From: Prevotellaceae bacterium UBA4301
GTDB taxonomy: Bacteria; Bacteroidota; Bacteroidia; Bacteroidales; Bacteroidaceae
Reading direction: 5' to 3'
Assembly (NCBI GenBank): GCA_002395775.1
Contig: DGUV01000068.1
Coordinates: forward strand, 1-64,000
Length of the DNA: 64,000 nt
Shown: piece by piece, positions 52,724-62,045 of the stretch
How positions within the stretch are numbered: position 1 is the first letter of the stretch
How the letters are laid out: the number at the start of each line of letters is the position of its first letter
Program-made: the position numbers and the translations under genes
Notes under the pieces: model-generated
The model's database searches: none
Seen by the model: only the letters and a program-made list of their open reading frames with translations
Told to the model about the DNA's origin: nothing

Positions 52724-53440
52724 CTACTTTATCGAATACTCCACCGTGTTCACCACGCGGACCTTCTTGATGTAGGGGGTGTTGGCATCGCGGTCCTCAA
52801 TGCTGAACTGGCCCTGCTGGGCGGTGATGACACCGTTGAGACGCGCATTGGCGTCGCGAGCAAACTGCTCGGCGGTCTGGCGGGCATTCTTCATGGCTTC
52901 CTGCACCATCTCGGGCTTGATGTCGGTAAGGCTCGTGTATTCGTAGCGGACGCTGTTGTCGCCATACTCCTCGCTGACCAGGGCAATGCCTTGCTTCATC
53001 AGCTCGGACTGGCGCGACATGAGCTGGCGCACCTTCTCGACGTTCGTCGATGTGACGGTGATGACGCAGGCAGCCTTGTAGCGATAGTTCATGATTTCGT
53101 TGCCGTAGTTGTCGGCCTGGCGGTCGCTGATGGTGGGCGGGTTGACGTTAATCTCCTTGTCGCTCAGCCCAGCCTGCTTCAGGAAGGCCACCACCTTCTG
53201 GTTCTTCTGCTCGATGAGTTCGTACATGGCCGAGGGGTCGTTGCCCAGTTCCTTGTAGATGAGCGGCCAGGTGACCTTGTTGGCAGGCACTTCGCGCTCC
53301 GAAAGTCCCTTCACGGTCACCTTGTGGTCGAAGGTCTTGAAATGTTCGATGCCGCTCTTGATGAGCCCACCCATGCAGCACATGCCCAGCGCCAACACGA
53401 TGGCTGCCACCAGCATTTGGTTTTCTTTCATTCCTTTCAT
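52724..53440 (-). CDS. SIMPL-domain (DUF541) periplasmic protein
   Basis: 238 residues with an N-terminal signal or anchor (MLVAAIVLALGMCCMGGLI) and the SIMPL fold: VTVKGLSEREVPANKVTWPL and EEYGDNSVRYEYTSLTDIKP. Family members (YggE-like) are linked to oxidative stress tolerance, with no defined reaction. It converges with tadA, whose stop is 5 bp away. Confidence 0.85.
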   Translation of the reverse strand: MKGMKENQMLVAAIVLALGMCCMGGLIKSGIEHFKTFDHKVTVKGLSEREVPANKVTWPLIYKELGNDPSAMYELIEQKNQKVVAFLKQAGLSDKEINVNPPTISDRQADNYGNEIMNYRYKAACVITVTSTNVEKVRQLMSRQSELMKQGIALVSEEYGDNSVRYEYTSLTDIKPEMVQEAMKNARQTAEQFARDANARLNGVITAQQGQFSIEDRDANTPYIKKVRVVNTVEYSIK

Positions 53441-53490
53441 AGTCTTGTTGCTTTTTTATGATTTATGACACAAAGTTTGGTTTCTTGGGG

Positions 53491-53498
53491 CAAAGGTA
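53491..53498 (-). promoter_or_regulatory. TAnnTTTG promoter box of the SIMPL gene
   Basis: Minus strand TACCTTTG, about 50 nt before the ATG. It begins right after the T run of the cysK terminator. Confidence 0.6.
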
Positions 53499-53500
53499 TG

Positions 53501-53532
53501 AAAAAATCCCTGACACGCACATGTGCCAGGGA
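53501..53532 (-). terminator. Terminator of cysK
   Basis: On the minus strand TCCCTG and CAGGGA close a hairpin with an inner cacatgtg core, followed by six T. It abuts the next promoter. Confidence 0.75.
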
Positions 53533-53567
53533 GTAATTTAAGATTAATTATACTTTCCAGCGCCGAT

Positions 53568-54515
53568 TCAGAGGGGATAGTCCTCAAAGGCATAGAGCAC
53601 GGTGGAGAGGTAGCGCTCGCCAGTGTCGGGCAACAGGGCGACCACGCGCTTGCCCCGATTCTCGGGCCTGCGGGCCACCTCGGCGGCGGCATAGGCGGCA
53701 GCTCCGGCCGAAATGCCCACCAGCAAGCCTTCCTGCTGAGCCAGCTGACGGCCTGCGAGGATGGCATCGTCGTTCTCCACGTCGAAGACTTCGTCAATGA
53801 CGCTGGCGTCATAGGTCTTCGGCACAAAACCCGCACCGATGCCCTGAATCTTGTGGGGCCCCGACTGTCCGCCGTTGAGCACGGGACTGGACTTGGGTTC
53901 GACGGCTACAATCCGGACGGCGGGATTCAGCTCCTTCAGCCTGCGCCCTACGCCCGAGATGGTGCCGCCCGTGCCCACGCCGGCCACAAAGATGTCCACC
54001 TGCCCCTCGGTCTGCTGCCAAATCTCCTGGCCCGTGGTGGCATAGTGGCGAGCGGGGTTGGCGGGATTCTCAAACTGCTGCAGGATGACGCTGCCCGGAA
54101 TGCTCTCGCACAGGGCCTCGGCAGCACGGATGGCTCCGGGCATGCCTTCTTTGCCGGGCGTCAGGCGCACCTCGGCCCCATAGGCCTTCACCAGATTGCG
54201 ACGCTCGACGCTCATGGTGTCGGGCATGGTCAGGATGAGGTGGTAGCCCTTGACAGCGCTGACCAGTGCCAGCCCCACGCCCGTGTTGCCGCTGGTGGGT
54301 TCGATGATGGTGGCGCCAGGCTGCAGGATGCCGCGTTCCTCGGCATCCTCAATCATGGCCAGGGCTATGCGGTCCTTCACCGAACCGCCAGGATTGAAAA
54401 ACTCTACTTTGGCAATGATTGGCGTCTCCACGCCCTTTGCCTCGGAAAATCTGTTCAACTCCAAGAGTGGAGTGTTGCCGATGAGCTCGGTCAGCTTTTT
54501 TGCTATCTGTGCCAT
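53568..54515 (-). CDS. cysK: Cysteine synthase A (O-acetylserine sulfhydrylase)
   Basis: About 315 residues from the ATG at 54515. PLP-binding Lys lies in [12 protein letters not shown], the substrate loop is [10 protein letters not shown], and [17 protein letters not shown] binds the PLP phosphate. It makes cysteine from O-acetylserine and sulfide. metY lies upstream, so this is a sulfur assimilation cluster. Confidence 0.95.
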   Translation of the reverse strand: MAQIAKKLTELIGNTPLLELNRFSEAKGVETPIIAKVEFFNPGGSVKDRIALAMIEDAEERGILQPGATIIEPTSGNTGVGLALVSAVKGYHLILTMPDTMSVERRNLVKAYGAEVRLTPGKEGMPGAIRAAEALCESIPGSVILQQFENPANPARHYATTGQEIWQQTEGQVDIFVAGVGTGGTISGVGRRLKELNPAVRIVAVEPKSSPVLNGGQSGPHKIQGIGAGFVPKTYDASVIDEVFDVENDDAILAGRQLAQQEGLLVGISAGAAAYAAAEVARRPENRGKRVVALLPDTGERYLSTVLYAFEDYPL

Positions 54516-54537
54516 AGTGTATGCAATTAATGATTTG

Positions 54538-54545
54538 CAAAGGTA
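54538..54545 (-). promoter_or_regulatory. TAnnTTTG promoter box of cysK
   Basis: Minus strand TACCTTTG, 22 nt before the ATG. A 7-bp-period tract (gtttaac units, 54561-54583) lies just upstream. Confidence 0.65.
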
Positions 54546-54560
54546 CAAATAATAATGGGT

Positions 54561-54583
54561 TAATGTTTAACGTTTAACGTTTA
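54561..54583. repeat. 7-bp-period tract between metY and cysK
   Basis: taatgtttaacgtttaacgt shows three units of gtttaac with period 7, like the tract at 41291. Confidence 0.55.
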
Positions 54584-54622
54584 TTTTAATGGGTTAACGG
54601 GGTTGACTACTCCTTACCTTAA

Positions 54623-55909
54623 TTATTTTAGTGCCTGCGCCAAGTCGGCCAGCAAGTCATCGATGTGCTCGGTGCCAATGGAGAGGCGGATGGTGGCGGG
54701 CGTGATGTGCTGCTCCTTCAGTTCCTCGGGCGAAAGTTGCGAGTGGGTGGTGGAGGCGGGATGGATGACCAGACTCTTCACGTCGGCCACATTGGCCAAG
54801 AGGGAGAATATCTGCAGGCGGTCGATGAACTGCCAGGCCTCCTCTTGCCCGCCCCGAATCTCGAAGGTGAAGATGCTGCCGCCGCCCTGGGGGAAATACT
54901 TCTCATAGAGGGCATGGTCAGGATGGCTCGGCAACAAGGGATGATTGACACGAACCACACGCGGATGCTGCGCAAGGAAATCCACCACCCGGAGGGCGTT
55001 CTCGACATGCCGCTCCACACGCAGGCTCAGCGTCTCCACGCCCTGCAGCAGAATCCAGGCATTGAAGGGCGAAATGGCAGCCCCCGTGTCGCGCAACAGG
55101 ACGGCACGAATGCGGGTGACAAAAGCTGCTGCGCCAGCCACATCGGCAAACACAGCCCCATGGTACGAGGGGTCGGGCTTTGCCAGCGTGGGGAACTTGT
55201 CGGCATTGCTCTTCCAGTCAAAACGACCACCGTCAACAATGACGCCACCCAACGACGAACCGTGACCTCCCAGAAACTTGGTGGCAGAGTGAACCACAAT
55301 GTCGGCCCCATGCTCCAGCGGACGAATGAGATAGGGCGTGCCGAAGGTATTGTCCACGATGACGGGCACCCCGTGGCTGTGAGCCACACGGGCCACGCCC
55401 TCAATGTCGAGCACGTCGCTGTTGGGATTGCCAAAGGTCTCCACAAAGACGGCCTTCGTATTGGGGCGGATGGCAGCCTCCAATGCTTTCAGGTCATTGG
55501 CATTGACAATGGTGTTCGTCACTCCCTGAGTGCTCAGCGTGTGGGTAATCAGGTTGTACGACCCACCGTAAAGGTTGTCGGCCGCCACAATGTGGTCACC
55601 TGCCTGAGCAATGTTTTGCAAGGCATAAGTGATGGCAGCAGCACCCGACGCCACAGCCAGTCCGGCCACGCCTCCTTCCAGAGCAGCCACACGCTCCTCC
55701 AGCACACCCTGGGTGCTGTTGGTCAGTCGGCCATAGATGTTGCCGGCATCGCGCAAACCAAAGCGGTCGGCAGCGTGCTGCGAATTGCGAAACACGTAGC
55801 TCGTGGTCTGGTAAATGGGTACTGCCCGCGAGTCGGTGGCAGGGTCAGCCTGCTCCTGTCCAACATGCAGTTGCAAAGTCTCAAAGTGAAGTTTCTTTTC
55901 CTGTGCCAT
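54623..55909 (-). CDS. metY: O-acetylhomoserine sulfhydrylase (MetY-type)
   Basis: About 428 residues of the Cys/Met-metabolism PLP family. AVPIYQTTSYVFRN at the N-terminus, YGRLTNSTQGVLEERVAALE, the PLP Lys in VVHSATKFLGGHG and SVGTEHIDDL-like LSIGTEHIDDLLADL at the C-terminus fit MetY rather than MetB/MetC. It forms homocysteine from O-acetylhomoserine and sulfide. The ATG at 55909 is preferred; 55921 would add four residues. Confidence 0.93.
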   Translation of the reverse strand: MAQEKKLHFETLQLHVGQEQADPATDSRAVPIYQTTSYVFRNSQHAADRFGLRDAGNIYGRLTNSTQGVLEERVAALEGGVAGLAVASGAAAITYALQNIAQAGDHIVAADNLYGGSYNLITHTLSTQGVTNTIVNANDLKALEAAIRPNTKAVFVETFGNPNSDVLDIEGVARVAHSHGVPVIVDNTFGTPYLIRPLEHGADIVVHSATKFLGGHGSSLGGVIVDGGRFDWKSNADKFPTLAKPDPSYHGAVFADVAGAAAFVTRIRAVLLRDTGAAISPFNAWILLQGVETLSLRVERHVENALRVVDFLAQHPRVVRVNHPLLPSHPDHALYEKYFPQGGGSIFTFEIRGGQEEAWQFIDRLQIFSLLANVADVKSLVIHPASTTHSQLSPEELKEQHITPATIRLSIGTEHIDDLLADLAQALK

Positions 55910-55956
55910 AGTTACATTCATTATTTAAAGGTTAGACATTCATCATTTCTGCACTG

Positions 55957-55964
55957 CAAAGTTA
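55957..55964 (-). promoter_or_regulatory. TAnnTTTG promoter box of metY
   Basis: Minus strand TAACTTTG, about 47 nt before the ATG. No SAM riboswitch fits in the short leader. Confidence 0.65.
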
Positions 55965-56016
55965 CGAAGTTTTGGAATTATCCTCCAAATTTCTTTTTGT
56001 TTTCGGAAAATATACC

Positions 56017-56024
56017 TAACTTTG
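56017..56024 (+). promoter_or_regulatory. TAnnTTTG promoter box of the Lrp-type regulator
   Basis: TAACTTTG, about 65 nt before the ATG at 56090, divergent from metY. Confidence 0.65.
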
Positions 56025-56089
56025 CGTCGCAAATCACGGATTCATTCTTCAAATCCAATAAAAAGTAACCTGCAAAAGAATAATATTCT

Positions 56090-56551
56090 ATGGACACCCT
56101 GGATAAGACTGACTTACAGATACTTAGGACACTGCAAAAGAATGCCAAGCTGACCACAAAGGAACTGGCCGACGCCGTCCACCTCACCCCCACTCCCGTC
56201 TTCGAACGGCAAAAGCGACTGGAGCGGCAGGGCTACATCAAAAAGTACATCGCCGTGCTCGACCCCGACAAGCTGGACCGCGGCCTGCTGGTGTTTTGCA
56301 AAGTGAAACTCAAACAAATCAATCGCGAGATAGCCGACGACTTCACGCGCCGCATCCAGCACATCCCAGAGGTGACCGAATGTTACAACACCTCGGGCAC
56401 CTACGACTATCTCCTGAAAATCAGAGCCGCCGACATGCGCCAGTACCAGGAATTTGTGCTAAACAAACTGGGCACTATCAAAAGCCTCAGTTCGCTCGAA
56501 AGCACCTTCGTCATGAGCGAGGTGAAACAAAGCTACGGCATCAATCTGTGA
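56090..56551 (+). CDS. Lrp/AsnC-family transcription regulator
   Basis: 153 residues: N-terminal helix-turn-helix (LTTKELADAVHLTPTPVFER with QKRLERQGYI after it) and C-terminal RAM/ligand-binding domain (VTECYNTSGTYDYLLKIRAA). Family members bind amino acids. It is divergent from metY and close to cysK, so control of sulfur amino acid genes is a reasonable guess. Confidence 0.92.
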   Translation: MDTLDKTDLQILRTLQKNAKLTTKELADAVHLTPTPVFERQKRLERQGYIKKYIAVLDPDKLDRGLLVFCKVKLKQINREIADDFTRRIQHIPEVTECYNTSGTYDYLLKIRAADMRQYQEFVLNKLGTIKSLSSLESTFVMSEVKQSYGINL

Positions 56552-56635
56552 GCCACACCCCGTTCCGGGCAAAGAAGTCAGGACTTCCGTTCCATAAGGG
56601 GGACAGTCTCCTCATCGTGCTCCCCCCCCTGCTGC

Positions 56636-58846
56636 TTATGGTGAAAGGATTTTTTTCAGCTTCGCAAGCTGGTCGTGGCTGCCTGCCAGCCAGAGTTTGT
56701 CGGCGGGGCGAATCTCGTGGTCGGCTCCGGCCACGCGCATGTTGCCCCGGCGGTCCTCCACTCCCACCACCATGCAGCGATATTGGTCGCGAATGCCGCT
56801 GTCCTTGATGAGGGTGCCTGTCAGGGGACTCTGACTGCCCACTTCAATACATTGCAACTGCATGGGGTCGGCCTGGTCCTGAGCGACGGGTTCTACCTCA
56901 GCGGACATGCGCTGGCGCAGTTGTTCGATGCTGGGGTCGCTGCCCACCACCTCCAGCACATCATGGGGAAAGAGCATCGTGGTACCGCCCGGAACGTTGA
57001 GCCGGCGATGGTCGCGAACGATGGCGGCAACGTGGGCGCCGTTCCTTCCGCCTATGTGCAGTTGGGCCAGCGTGCGTCCGCCCCAGAGGGAGCCTTCGGG
57101 CAGCGGGAGGCGGGTGATGTGGAGGTCGCGACCTCGCAGTTGGCGAGCATAGGCGGGCCCCGTGTTTTCGCGGCGAGAGAGGTTTTCGAGGAAGGTGGAT
57201 TCGAGGCGCATGCTCACCTTGCGAATCCATCGGCTGCGGACGATGAGCAGTACCACGAGGACGGCCACAAGCACATGCCAATACCAACGATGGGGGGAGA
57301 GGAAATCGAGGACGTAATAGACGAGAGCCGTGGCAAAGGCGAAGCGGATGACGATGGTCAGGTTGACAAACACATGACCCCACCGTCCGCTTTGGCGCAG
57401 GAGGTTGGCCTCCCGGGAGGTGTTGTTCTTCATGATGATGGGGCGCAGCAGGGGGGCCAAGAGCATGATGACCAATGTGCCGCAGACGGCATTGCCTGCC
57501 CAGTGGCCAAAGAAATGGCGACAGACAAGCAGCAGGGAGACAAAGAGCAGCGAAACGACAGCCGTGCTGAGGACGCCATAGACGACGGTCTGAAGAACCA
57601 CCTTGCGAAGGAAGGCAACAAGAGGGGAGCTTTCCCTTCGCGACTTTTTCTCCGTAGGTGCGATCCTCTCGCCCGATTCCTTCTTGTTGCCGCTTATGCG
57701 CCGCGCCAGTTTTATCATGTAGGGCGTGAGGAAGGTGGTGATGATGCTGGTGGCAACGACGATAGGCATGAGCATGCCGTCGGTCACCCGGAGCGACTGG
57801 CCCAGGGCAGCTATGATGAAAGCAAACTCGCCTATCTGCGCCATGGAGAATCCGCTCATGAGCGCATCGGCCCGACTGCTTCCCGAAAGCAGATAGCCCA
57901 TGGTGCCAAACACCATCTGACCCACCAGAATGGTGGCGACCAACACCACGATAGGCTGCCAGTGGGCAAGGAGGTCGGCGGGCGACACCATCATGCCTAC
58001 GGACACGAAGAAGATGGCTCCGAAGAGGTCTTTTATCGAAGAGATGGCAGAGTCGATGCGTTCGGCCTCCACCGTCTCGGCCAGGATGCTGCCCATCACG
58101 AAGGCACCAAGGGCCGAACTGTAGCCCACCGAATCAGCCACAACCACCATCAGGAAGCACAGTCCGATGGAGACGATGATGAGTGTCTCGCGATTGATGA
58201 ACGAACGGTTGCGATGGAGAAACGTAGGCACGGCCCACATGCCCACCACAAACCACAGCAACAAGAAGAACCCCAACTTCACCAGCGAACCGACCAGCTC
58301 GGCCCCCTGCAACCGATTGCTGACTGCCACGGCAGAAAGCAGGACCATAACCACGATGCCCAGGATGTCCTCGAGGATGAGGACCGACATCACCTTTCCC
58401 GCAAAGCGGCGCGAGAGCAGTCCCATGTCGTCGAAAGCCTTGTAGATGATGGTGGTCGAGGACATGGCCAGCATGCCGCCGACAAACATGCAGTTGATGG
58501 GCGACCAGCCCAGCAGATAGCCCGCTCCGCAGCCCATCCCCCACATGCAGGTCATGATGAAACAGGCGGCAATGATGGGCGATGCACCGCCTTTGAGAAT
58601 GCGCCTGAATGAGAACTCCAGACCCAGCGAGAACATGAGGAAGATGACGCCTATCTGGCTCCAAACCTCAATGGTTTCGCTCTCTTCGATGCTGGGCGTG
58701 TAAGGCATGTGAGGACCGGCCAGGAACCCTGCCAGGATGTAGCCCAGCACCAGGGGTTGGCGAAGTCGCTTGAAGACTATCGTTGTCAGGCCCGCAACGA
58801 TGAGTATGAGGGCCAGGTCACTGATGAGTTTTGGCAGTTCGGACAT
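56636..58846 (-). CDS. Kef/CPA2-type cation:proton antiporter with regulatory C-terminus
   Basis: 736 residues. About 13 membrane helices (LGYILAGFLAGPHMPYTP, MLAMSSTTIIYKAFDDMGLL, ILEDILGIVVMVLL) form the CPA2 exchanger core. A second membrane block of four helices (near residues 400-530) and a TrkA_C-type domain with GGRTLAQLHIGGRNGAHVAA follow. It probably exchanges K+ or Na+ for protons; the ion is not settled. No TrkA_N NAD domain is visible. Confidence 0.88.
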   Translation of the reverse strand: MSELPKLISDLALILIVAGLTTIVFKRLRQPLVLGYILAGFLAGPHMPYTPSIEESETIEVWSQIGVIFLMFSLGLEFSFRRILKGGASPIIAACFIMTCMWGMGCGAGYLLGWSPINCMFVGGMLAMSSTTIIYKAFDDMGLLSRRFAGKVMSVLILEDILGIVVMVLLSAVAVSNRLQGAELVGSLVKLGFFLLLWFVVGMWAVPTFLHRNRSFINRETLIIVSIGLCFLMVVVADSVGYSSALGAFVMGSILAETVEAERIDSAISSIKDLFGAIFFVSVGMMVSPADLLAHWQPIVVLVATILVGQMVFGTMGYLLSGSSRADALMSGFSMAQIGEFAFIIAALGQSLRVTDGMLMPIVVATSIITTFLTPYMIKLARRISGNKKESGERIAPTEKKSRRESSPLVAFLRKVVLQTVVYGVLSTAVVSLLFVSLLLVCRHFFGHWAGNAVCGTLVIMLLAPLLRPIIMKNNTSREANLLRQSGRWGHVFVNLTIVIRFAFATALVYYVLDFLSPHRWYWHVLVAVLVVLLIVRSRWIRKVSMRLESTFLENLSRRENTGPAYARQLRGRDLHITRLPLPEGSLWGGRTLAQLHIGGRNGAHVAAIVRDHRRLNVPGGTTMLFPHDVLEVVGSDPSIEQLRQRMSAEVEPVAQDQADPMQLQCIEVGSQSPLTGTLIKDSGIRDQYRCMVVGVEDRRGNMRVAGADHEIRPADKLWLAGSHDQLAKLKKILSP

Positions 58847-58849
58847 TTA

Positions 58850-58885
58850 AAATTGGACGATTGGACGAATTGACGATTGGACCAC
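58850..58885. repeat. 8-bp-period tract upstream of the antiporter
   Basis: attggacg / attggacg / aattgacg / attggacc repeat every 8 bp, unlike the 7-bp family. The 95-bp gap holds nothing else I recognise. Confidence 0.45.
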
Positions 58886-58941
58886 TCGGCATCTGCGTAG
58901 CAGTGACGCTTGCGTAGAGCAACGGAGCAAGAATTTGACGA

Positions 58942-60711
58942 TTATGGGACGAACGTCTTTCGTCCGTCAATAATATAAAACCCTCGTTTCATCTTTCCTT
59001 CGGGAATTTGCCTGCCACTAAGGTCGTAAACTTGCGAATGGGATGTAGAAACGGGTTCCGTTACATTGATAATGTCTGTAGTGCCATACTCGAGTGCCTG
59101 AAGACTGAGATAACCCAACACAAAGTCGGCATCTCGCGCGGCATCGGGATAAAAGACAATGACATAGTCGTCTGCTTCGGTAATGTCGAACTCGAACTTT
59201 TGCAGACTGAATTTTAAAAACTTGTTAGCTACATCTCCACCAACGTTGACAGTGGGCATGATGGTGTCAGCTGCCACTTCCAGTCCACTGAGGTTCTGAA
59301 TGGAAATGGTCACAGGCGAGAACTCGGCGTGATTCCAATTGCACACTCTGAACCTAAGCGAATAGTGTCCTGGGGCCAATGTCAATTTCGAACGAGATGT
59401 CCTGAGGCCAAACTTTGCCCAAGCATCCCTCGCCTTTCCTGTAGCATTCTGAACGAGCAATCCGTAGTCAAGCCCTCGAGTGGTATTGGTAAATTGCAGT
59501 ATGCGTGGACCGCTAGTGTACGTGTTACTTCCGCCCACACGCTTTGTCGAACCATTGGACACATACCAATTTTGTGGCACTATGCCTTCGACATTGAAAT
59601 ACTGTTGAAAGTTGTATGTGCTCTTTGGGGCAACATAATTGACTTGGCACGAGGCTTGCGCTGTCTTGCCCTCACTGTCTGTAACCACCACGCTGAGGTT
59701 GTGATTGGCTGCGGAGGGTGACACCAATGTCGCCTTGCTGGGCAATGTTGTCTGGGTGTCAAAGAGTGTCTTGCCGTCATAGTATTCCACTTTCTCTATC
59801 TTACCATTGGCCGACTTGCCTGTAGCAAGGATTGTGATATCTGGGAACTGAGCCTCTCCTTGTGGTGCCATCCAGAGATGAATGGTCTCTCCGGCAGGTT
59901 GAGTGATTCTTACCGTAGGTCTGTTCAGAGAGAAACGCTTACAGAAATTCCAGATAAGATGGCGGTTGAGGTCCATGGGCCAGTGTCCACCATTGTTATA
60001 AGAGTAGAGCCAAACCTCACCACCATTCGGACCACCCGACCATTTCTCCAAGTCGCCATCATACCAACTGGTACTTATGGGCTTATAGTGTGCTGTCTTG
60101 CTGTAATTGGTATGTTTGTCATGCTTAGCATAGTTCTCGATGTAGTCATGAATGCCATATTGTTCGTAGCCGAACACGTCATCGCCATAGGCAATACACT
60201 CCAGCAAGTTGACGGGTTTCTGACAGTTGTTCCAAGGCGATTCGGAGAACTGAATACCACTCGTGGGAGCAAAGGCGGCAATCTTGTCTTGCATAGCCCC
60301 AATGCAATGGTGGATGAGCATCGATCCCATAGAAAAACCCGACCAATATACACGGTCAATGTCTATATCGAAACGGCTTGCCATTTCGTCGATAGTCTTA
60401 ATGACGAAATTCTGGTCCTTCGTTCCACCTATGTCCCATGTGTTTCCGTCGCTTCTCAAGTATGTGACAACGAACTTGGCCGTGTCTATCATCTCGTACA
60501 TCTTATCCGAGCTCGACTGATATTCAGGGTCTTGGTTCATACCATGTGTCACGATGAAGAGTGGTGACTTGGCAGGCAGTGTATTAGGTGTGTACACCAC
60601 CATATTCCTCTGCTGCCCATTCACGTTGATGTCAATTGACTGCTTTTTGTAGGCGTATGCTTGCATCACAGAGAGCAACATAAGCATAAACGAAAGTAAC
60701 GAGCGTTTCAT
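58942..60711 (-). CDS. Secreted esterase (CE1/PHB-depolymerase-like) with T9SS-type tail
   Basis: 589 residues with a signal peptide (MKRSLLSFMLMLLSVMQAYA). The alpha/beta-hydrolase domain has the nucleophile in YWSGFSMGSMLIHH, an Asp in CIAYGDDVFGYE and the catalytic His in NNGGHWPMD. A beta-rich domain (about residues 270-350, ITQPAGETIHLWMAPQGEAQ) and a second jelly-roll-like region (360-550) follow, possibly carbohydrate-binding. The end QVYDLSGRQIPEGKMKRGFY with IIDGRK after it is a T9SS-type sorting tail. Beside mannan genes it may remove acetyl or feruloyl groups from plant mannan. Confidence 0.85.
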   Translation of the reverse strand: MKRSLLSFMLMLLSVMQAYAYKKQSIDINVNGQQRNMVVYTPNTLPAKSPLFIVTHGMNQDPEYQSSSDKMYEMIDTAKFVVTYLRSDGNTWDIGGTKDQNFVIKTIDEMASRFDIDIDRVYWSGFSMGSMLIHHCIGAMQDKIAAFAPTSGIQFSESPWNNCQKPVNLLECIAYGDDVFGYEQYGIHDYIENYAKHDKHTNYSKTAHYKPISTSWYDGDLEKWSGGPNGGEVWLYSYNNGGHWPMDLNRHLIWNFCKRFSLNRPTVRITQPAGETIHLWMAPQGEAQFPDITILATGKSANGKIEKVEYYDGKTLFDTQTTLPSKATLVSPSAANHNLSVVVTDSEGKTAQASCQVNYVAPKSTYNFQQYFNVEGIVPQNWYVSNGSTKRVGGSNTYTSGPRILQFTNTTRGLDYGLLVQNATGKARDAWAKFGLRTSRSKLTLAPGHYSLRFRVCNWNHAEFSPVTISIQNLSGLEVAADTIMPTVNVGGDVANKFLKFSLQKFEFDITEADDYVIVFYPDAARDADFVLGYLSLQALEYGTTDIINVTEPVSTSHSQVYDLSGRQIPEGKMKRGFYIIDGRKTFVP

Positions 60712-60782
60712 ACGTGGGTTATACTATAAACTGTTAATCATTTTCGTCTGTCGTCCATAGTCTCCCATGGCTTACGACGCTA

Positions 60783-60790
60783 CAAATATA
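60783..60790 (-). promoter_or_regulatory. TAnnTTTG promoter box of the esterase gene
   Basis: Minus strand TATATTTG, about 71 nt before the ATG, so the esterase can be transcribed apart from the mannan operon. Confidence 0.55.
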
Positions 60791-60878
60791 GGTAAAACTT
60801 CCGAATTATGCGCCAGTCGAATAAAGAAATAACATTTTCCTTTAGAGGAAAACCCATATTCTCTATCCTATGATAGGA

Positions 60879-62045
60879 TTACCCTATACGCTCAATCACC
60901 TCGAGGCACATACGTGAATTATGATAAGGACATTTCCAAGGTCCAGCCTTGTCGTCGTCGATATTAACGGAACCATCCTCACGTATGCTCCAATACCATT
61001 CACTATGCTCCCAGTCAATAAGGTGTTGTTTGGTGTATGACCAACATTTTAGAGCACGAGCGAGAGCCTCGTTATCTTGGAAATGTTGCCATTGGTTTAT
61101 TTCACCAATGATGCACTCACACTGTACCCACCAGTGGCGGTCTGAATCACGATCTTCGTGTATCATACTGCCATCCGGCATCAACCCTTTTTCAGAGGCT
61201 TGAGTTATGCGACGCACAACGGGCATAATCTCGGAAGTAAGCTGTTCGTCTCCCAATACTTCCAAGGCTTCTGTCAAGAGCCAAGCAGCCTCTATGTCGT
61301 GACCATAACTCTCGATATCTCTCTTTCCCTGCCAGTAGTCATTGAAAAAGAGGTCGAGATGAAAAGTCTGGGGATTCAATATCTTGGTAACAAAAATGTG
61401 AATCAGGTTGTGTAGTTGCTGTTCCAGTCTCTCGTCTTTCCAAACGCGATAAAGATTTGTATAGGGTTCGAGTATGTGTAGATGAGTATTCATCGTTCGA
61501 CTTCCGTTCTCATCTTTATCAGAAAGACGCATATCACCGATAGGTTGCCATTCACGTGTCAATGCTTCGATGTAACCATTATTCTGGGCATCATAAGCAT
61601 GATGTTCGATGTCATTAAAAAGTTGGATAGCTACTTTTAGCGACTCTTCATCGCCAGTTGCACGATACAATTCCGAGAAACCATATATCATGAATCCTAT
61701 GGCGTAGATCTGTTTCTTTAGGTCAATGGGATTTCCCTCACAATCAAGCATCCAATAAACTCCACCATACTCACGATCTATGAAATGCTTCAGGATGTAC
61801 TCTTTTGCACGCAAGGCCATTTGCTTGTATTCATCCCTTCTCAGAACACGATAGGATGCTGAAAAGGCCCAAAGGATACGTGCATTAAGCACTGCACCCT
61901 TAGGTGCATCGGGCACCAAACGGTCATTGCCATCCCTACGTCCATAGAAACCTCCATGCTCCTCATCTACCATTCGCTCTATCCAATACTTAAGGATATT
62001 TTCCTCGAGTACTTGACGCATGTCTGCTTTCAGTTCTTGCATCAT
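60879..62045 (-). CDS. Cellobiose 2-epimerase (AGE family)
   Basis: 388 residues. The (alpha/alpha)6-barrel signature residues are present: YAIGFMIYGFSELYRATGD, MNTHLHILEPYTNLYRVW, SYGHDIEAAWLLTEALEVLG, DRHWWVQCE and KCPYHNSRMCLE. The enzyme epimerises the reducing glucose of cellobiose or converts mannobiose to mannosylglucose. The start overlaps the symporter stop by 4 bp (ATGA). In Bacteroides fragilis this gene stands next to a symporter and a GH130 phosphorylase, as here. Confidence 0.93.
   Translation of the reverse strand: MMQELKADMRQVLEENILKYWIERMVDEEHGGFYGRRDGNDRLVPDAPKGAVLNARILWAFSASYRVLRRDEYKQMALRAKEYILKHFIDREYGGVYWMLDCEGNPIDLKKQIYAIGFMIYGFSELYRATGDEESLKVAIQLFNDIEHHAYDAQNNGYIEALTREWQPIGDMRLSDKDENGSRTMNTHLHILEPYTNLYRVWKDERLEQQLHNLIHIFVTKILNPQTFHLDLFFNDYWQGKRDIESYGHDIEAAWLLTEALEVLGDEQLTSEIMPVVRRITQASEKGLMPDGSMIHEDRDSDRHWWVQCECIIGEINQWQHFQDNEALARALKCWSYTKQHLIDWEHSEWYWSIREDGSVNIDDDKAGPWKCPYHNSRMCLEVIERIG

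Noticed and set aside
55910..56089. SAM or other sulfur riboswitch between metY and the Lrp-type gene
   Set aside because: The metY leader after its promoter is only about 40 nt, too short, and no conserved riboswitch core is visible.
56675..58612. Long plus-strand open frame of 645 codons opposite the antiporter
   Set aside because: Composition (His, Asp, Gly rich) and lack of helices mark it as an antisense shadow.
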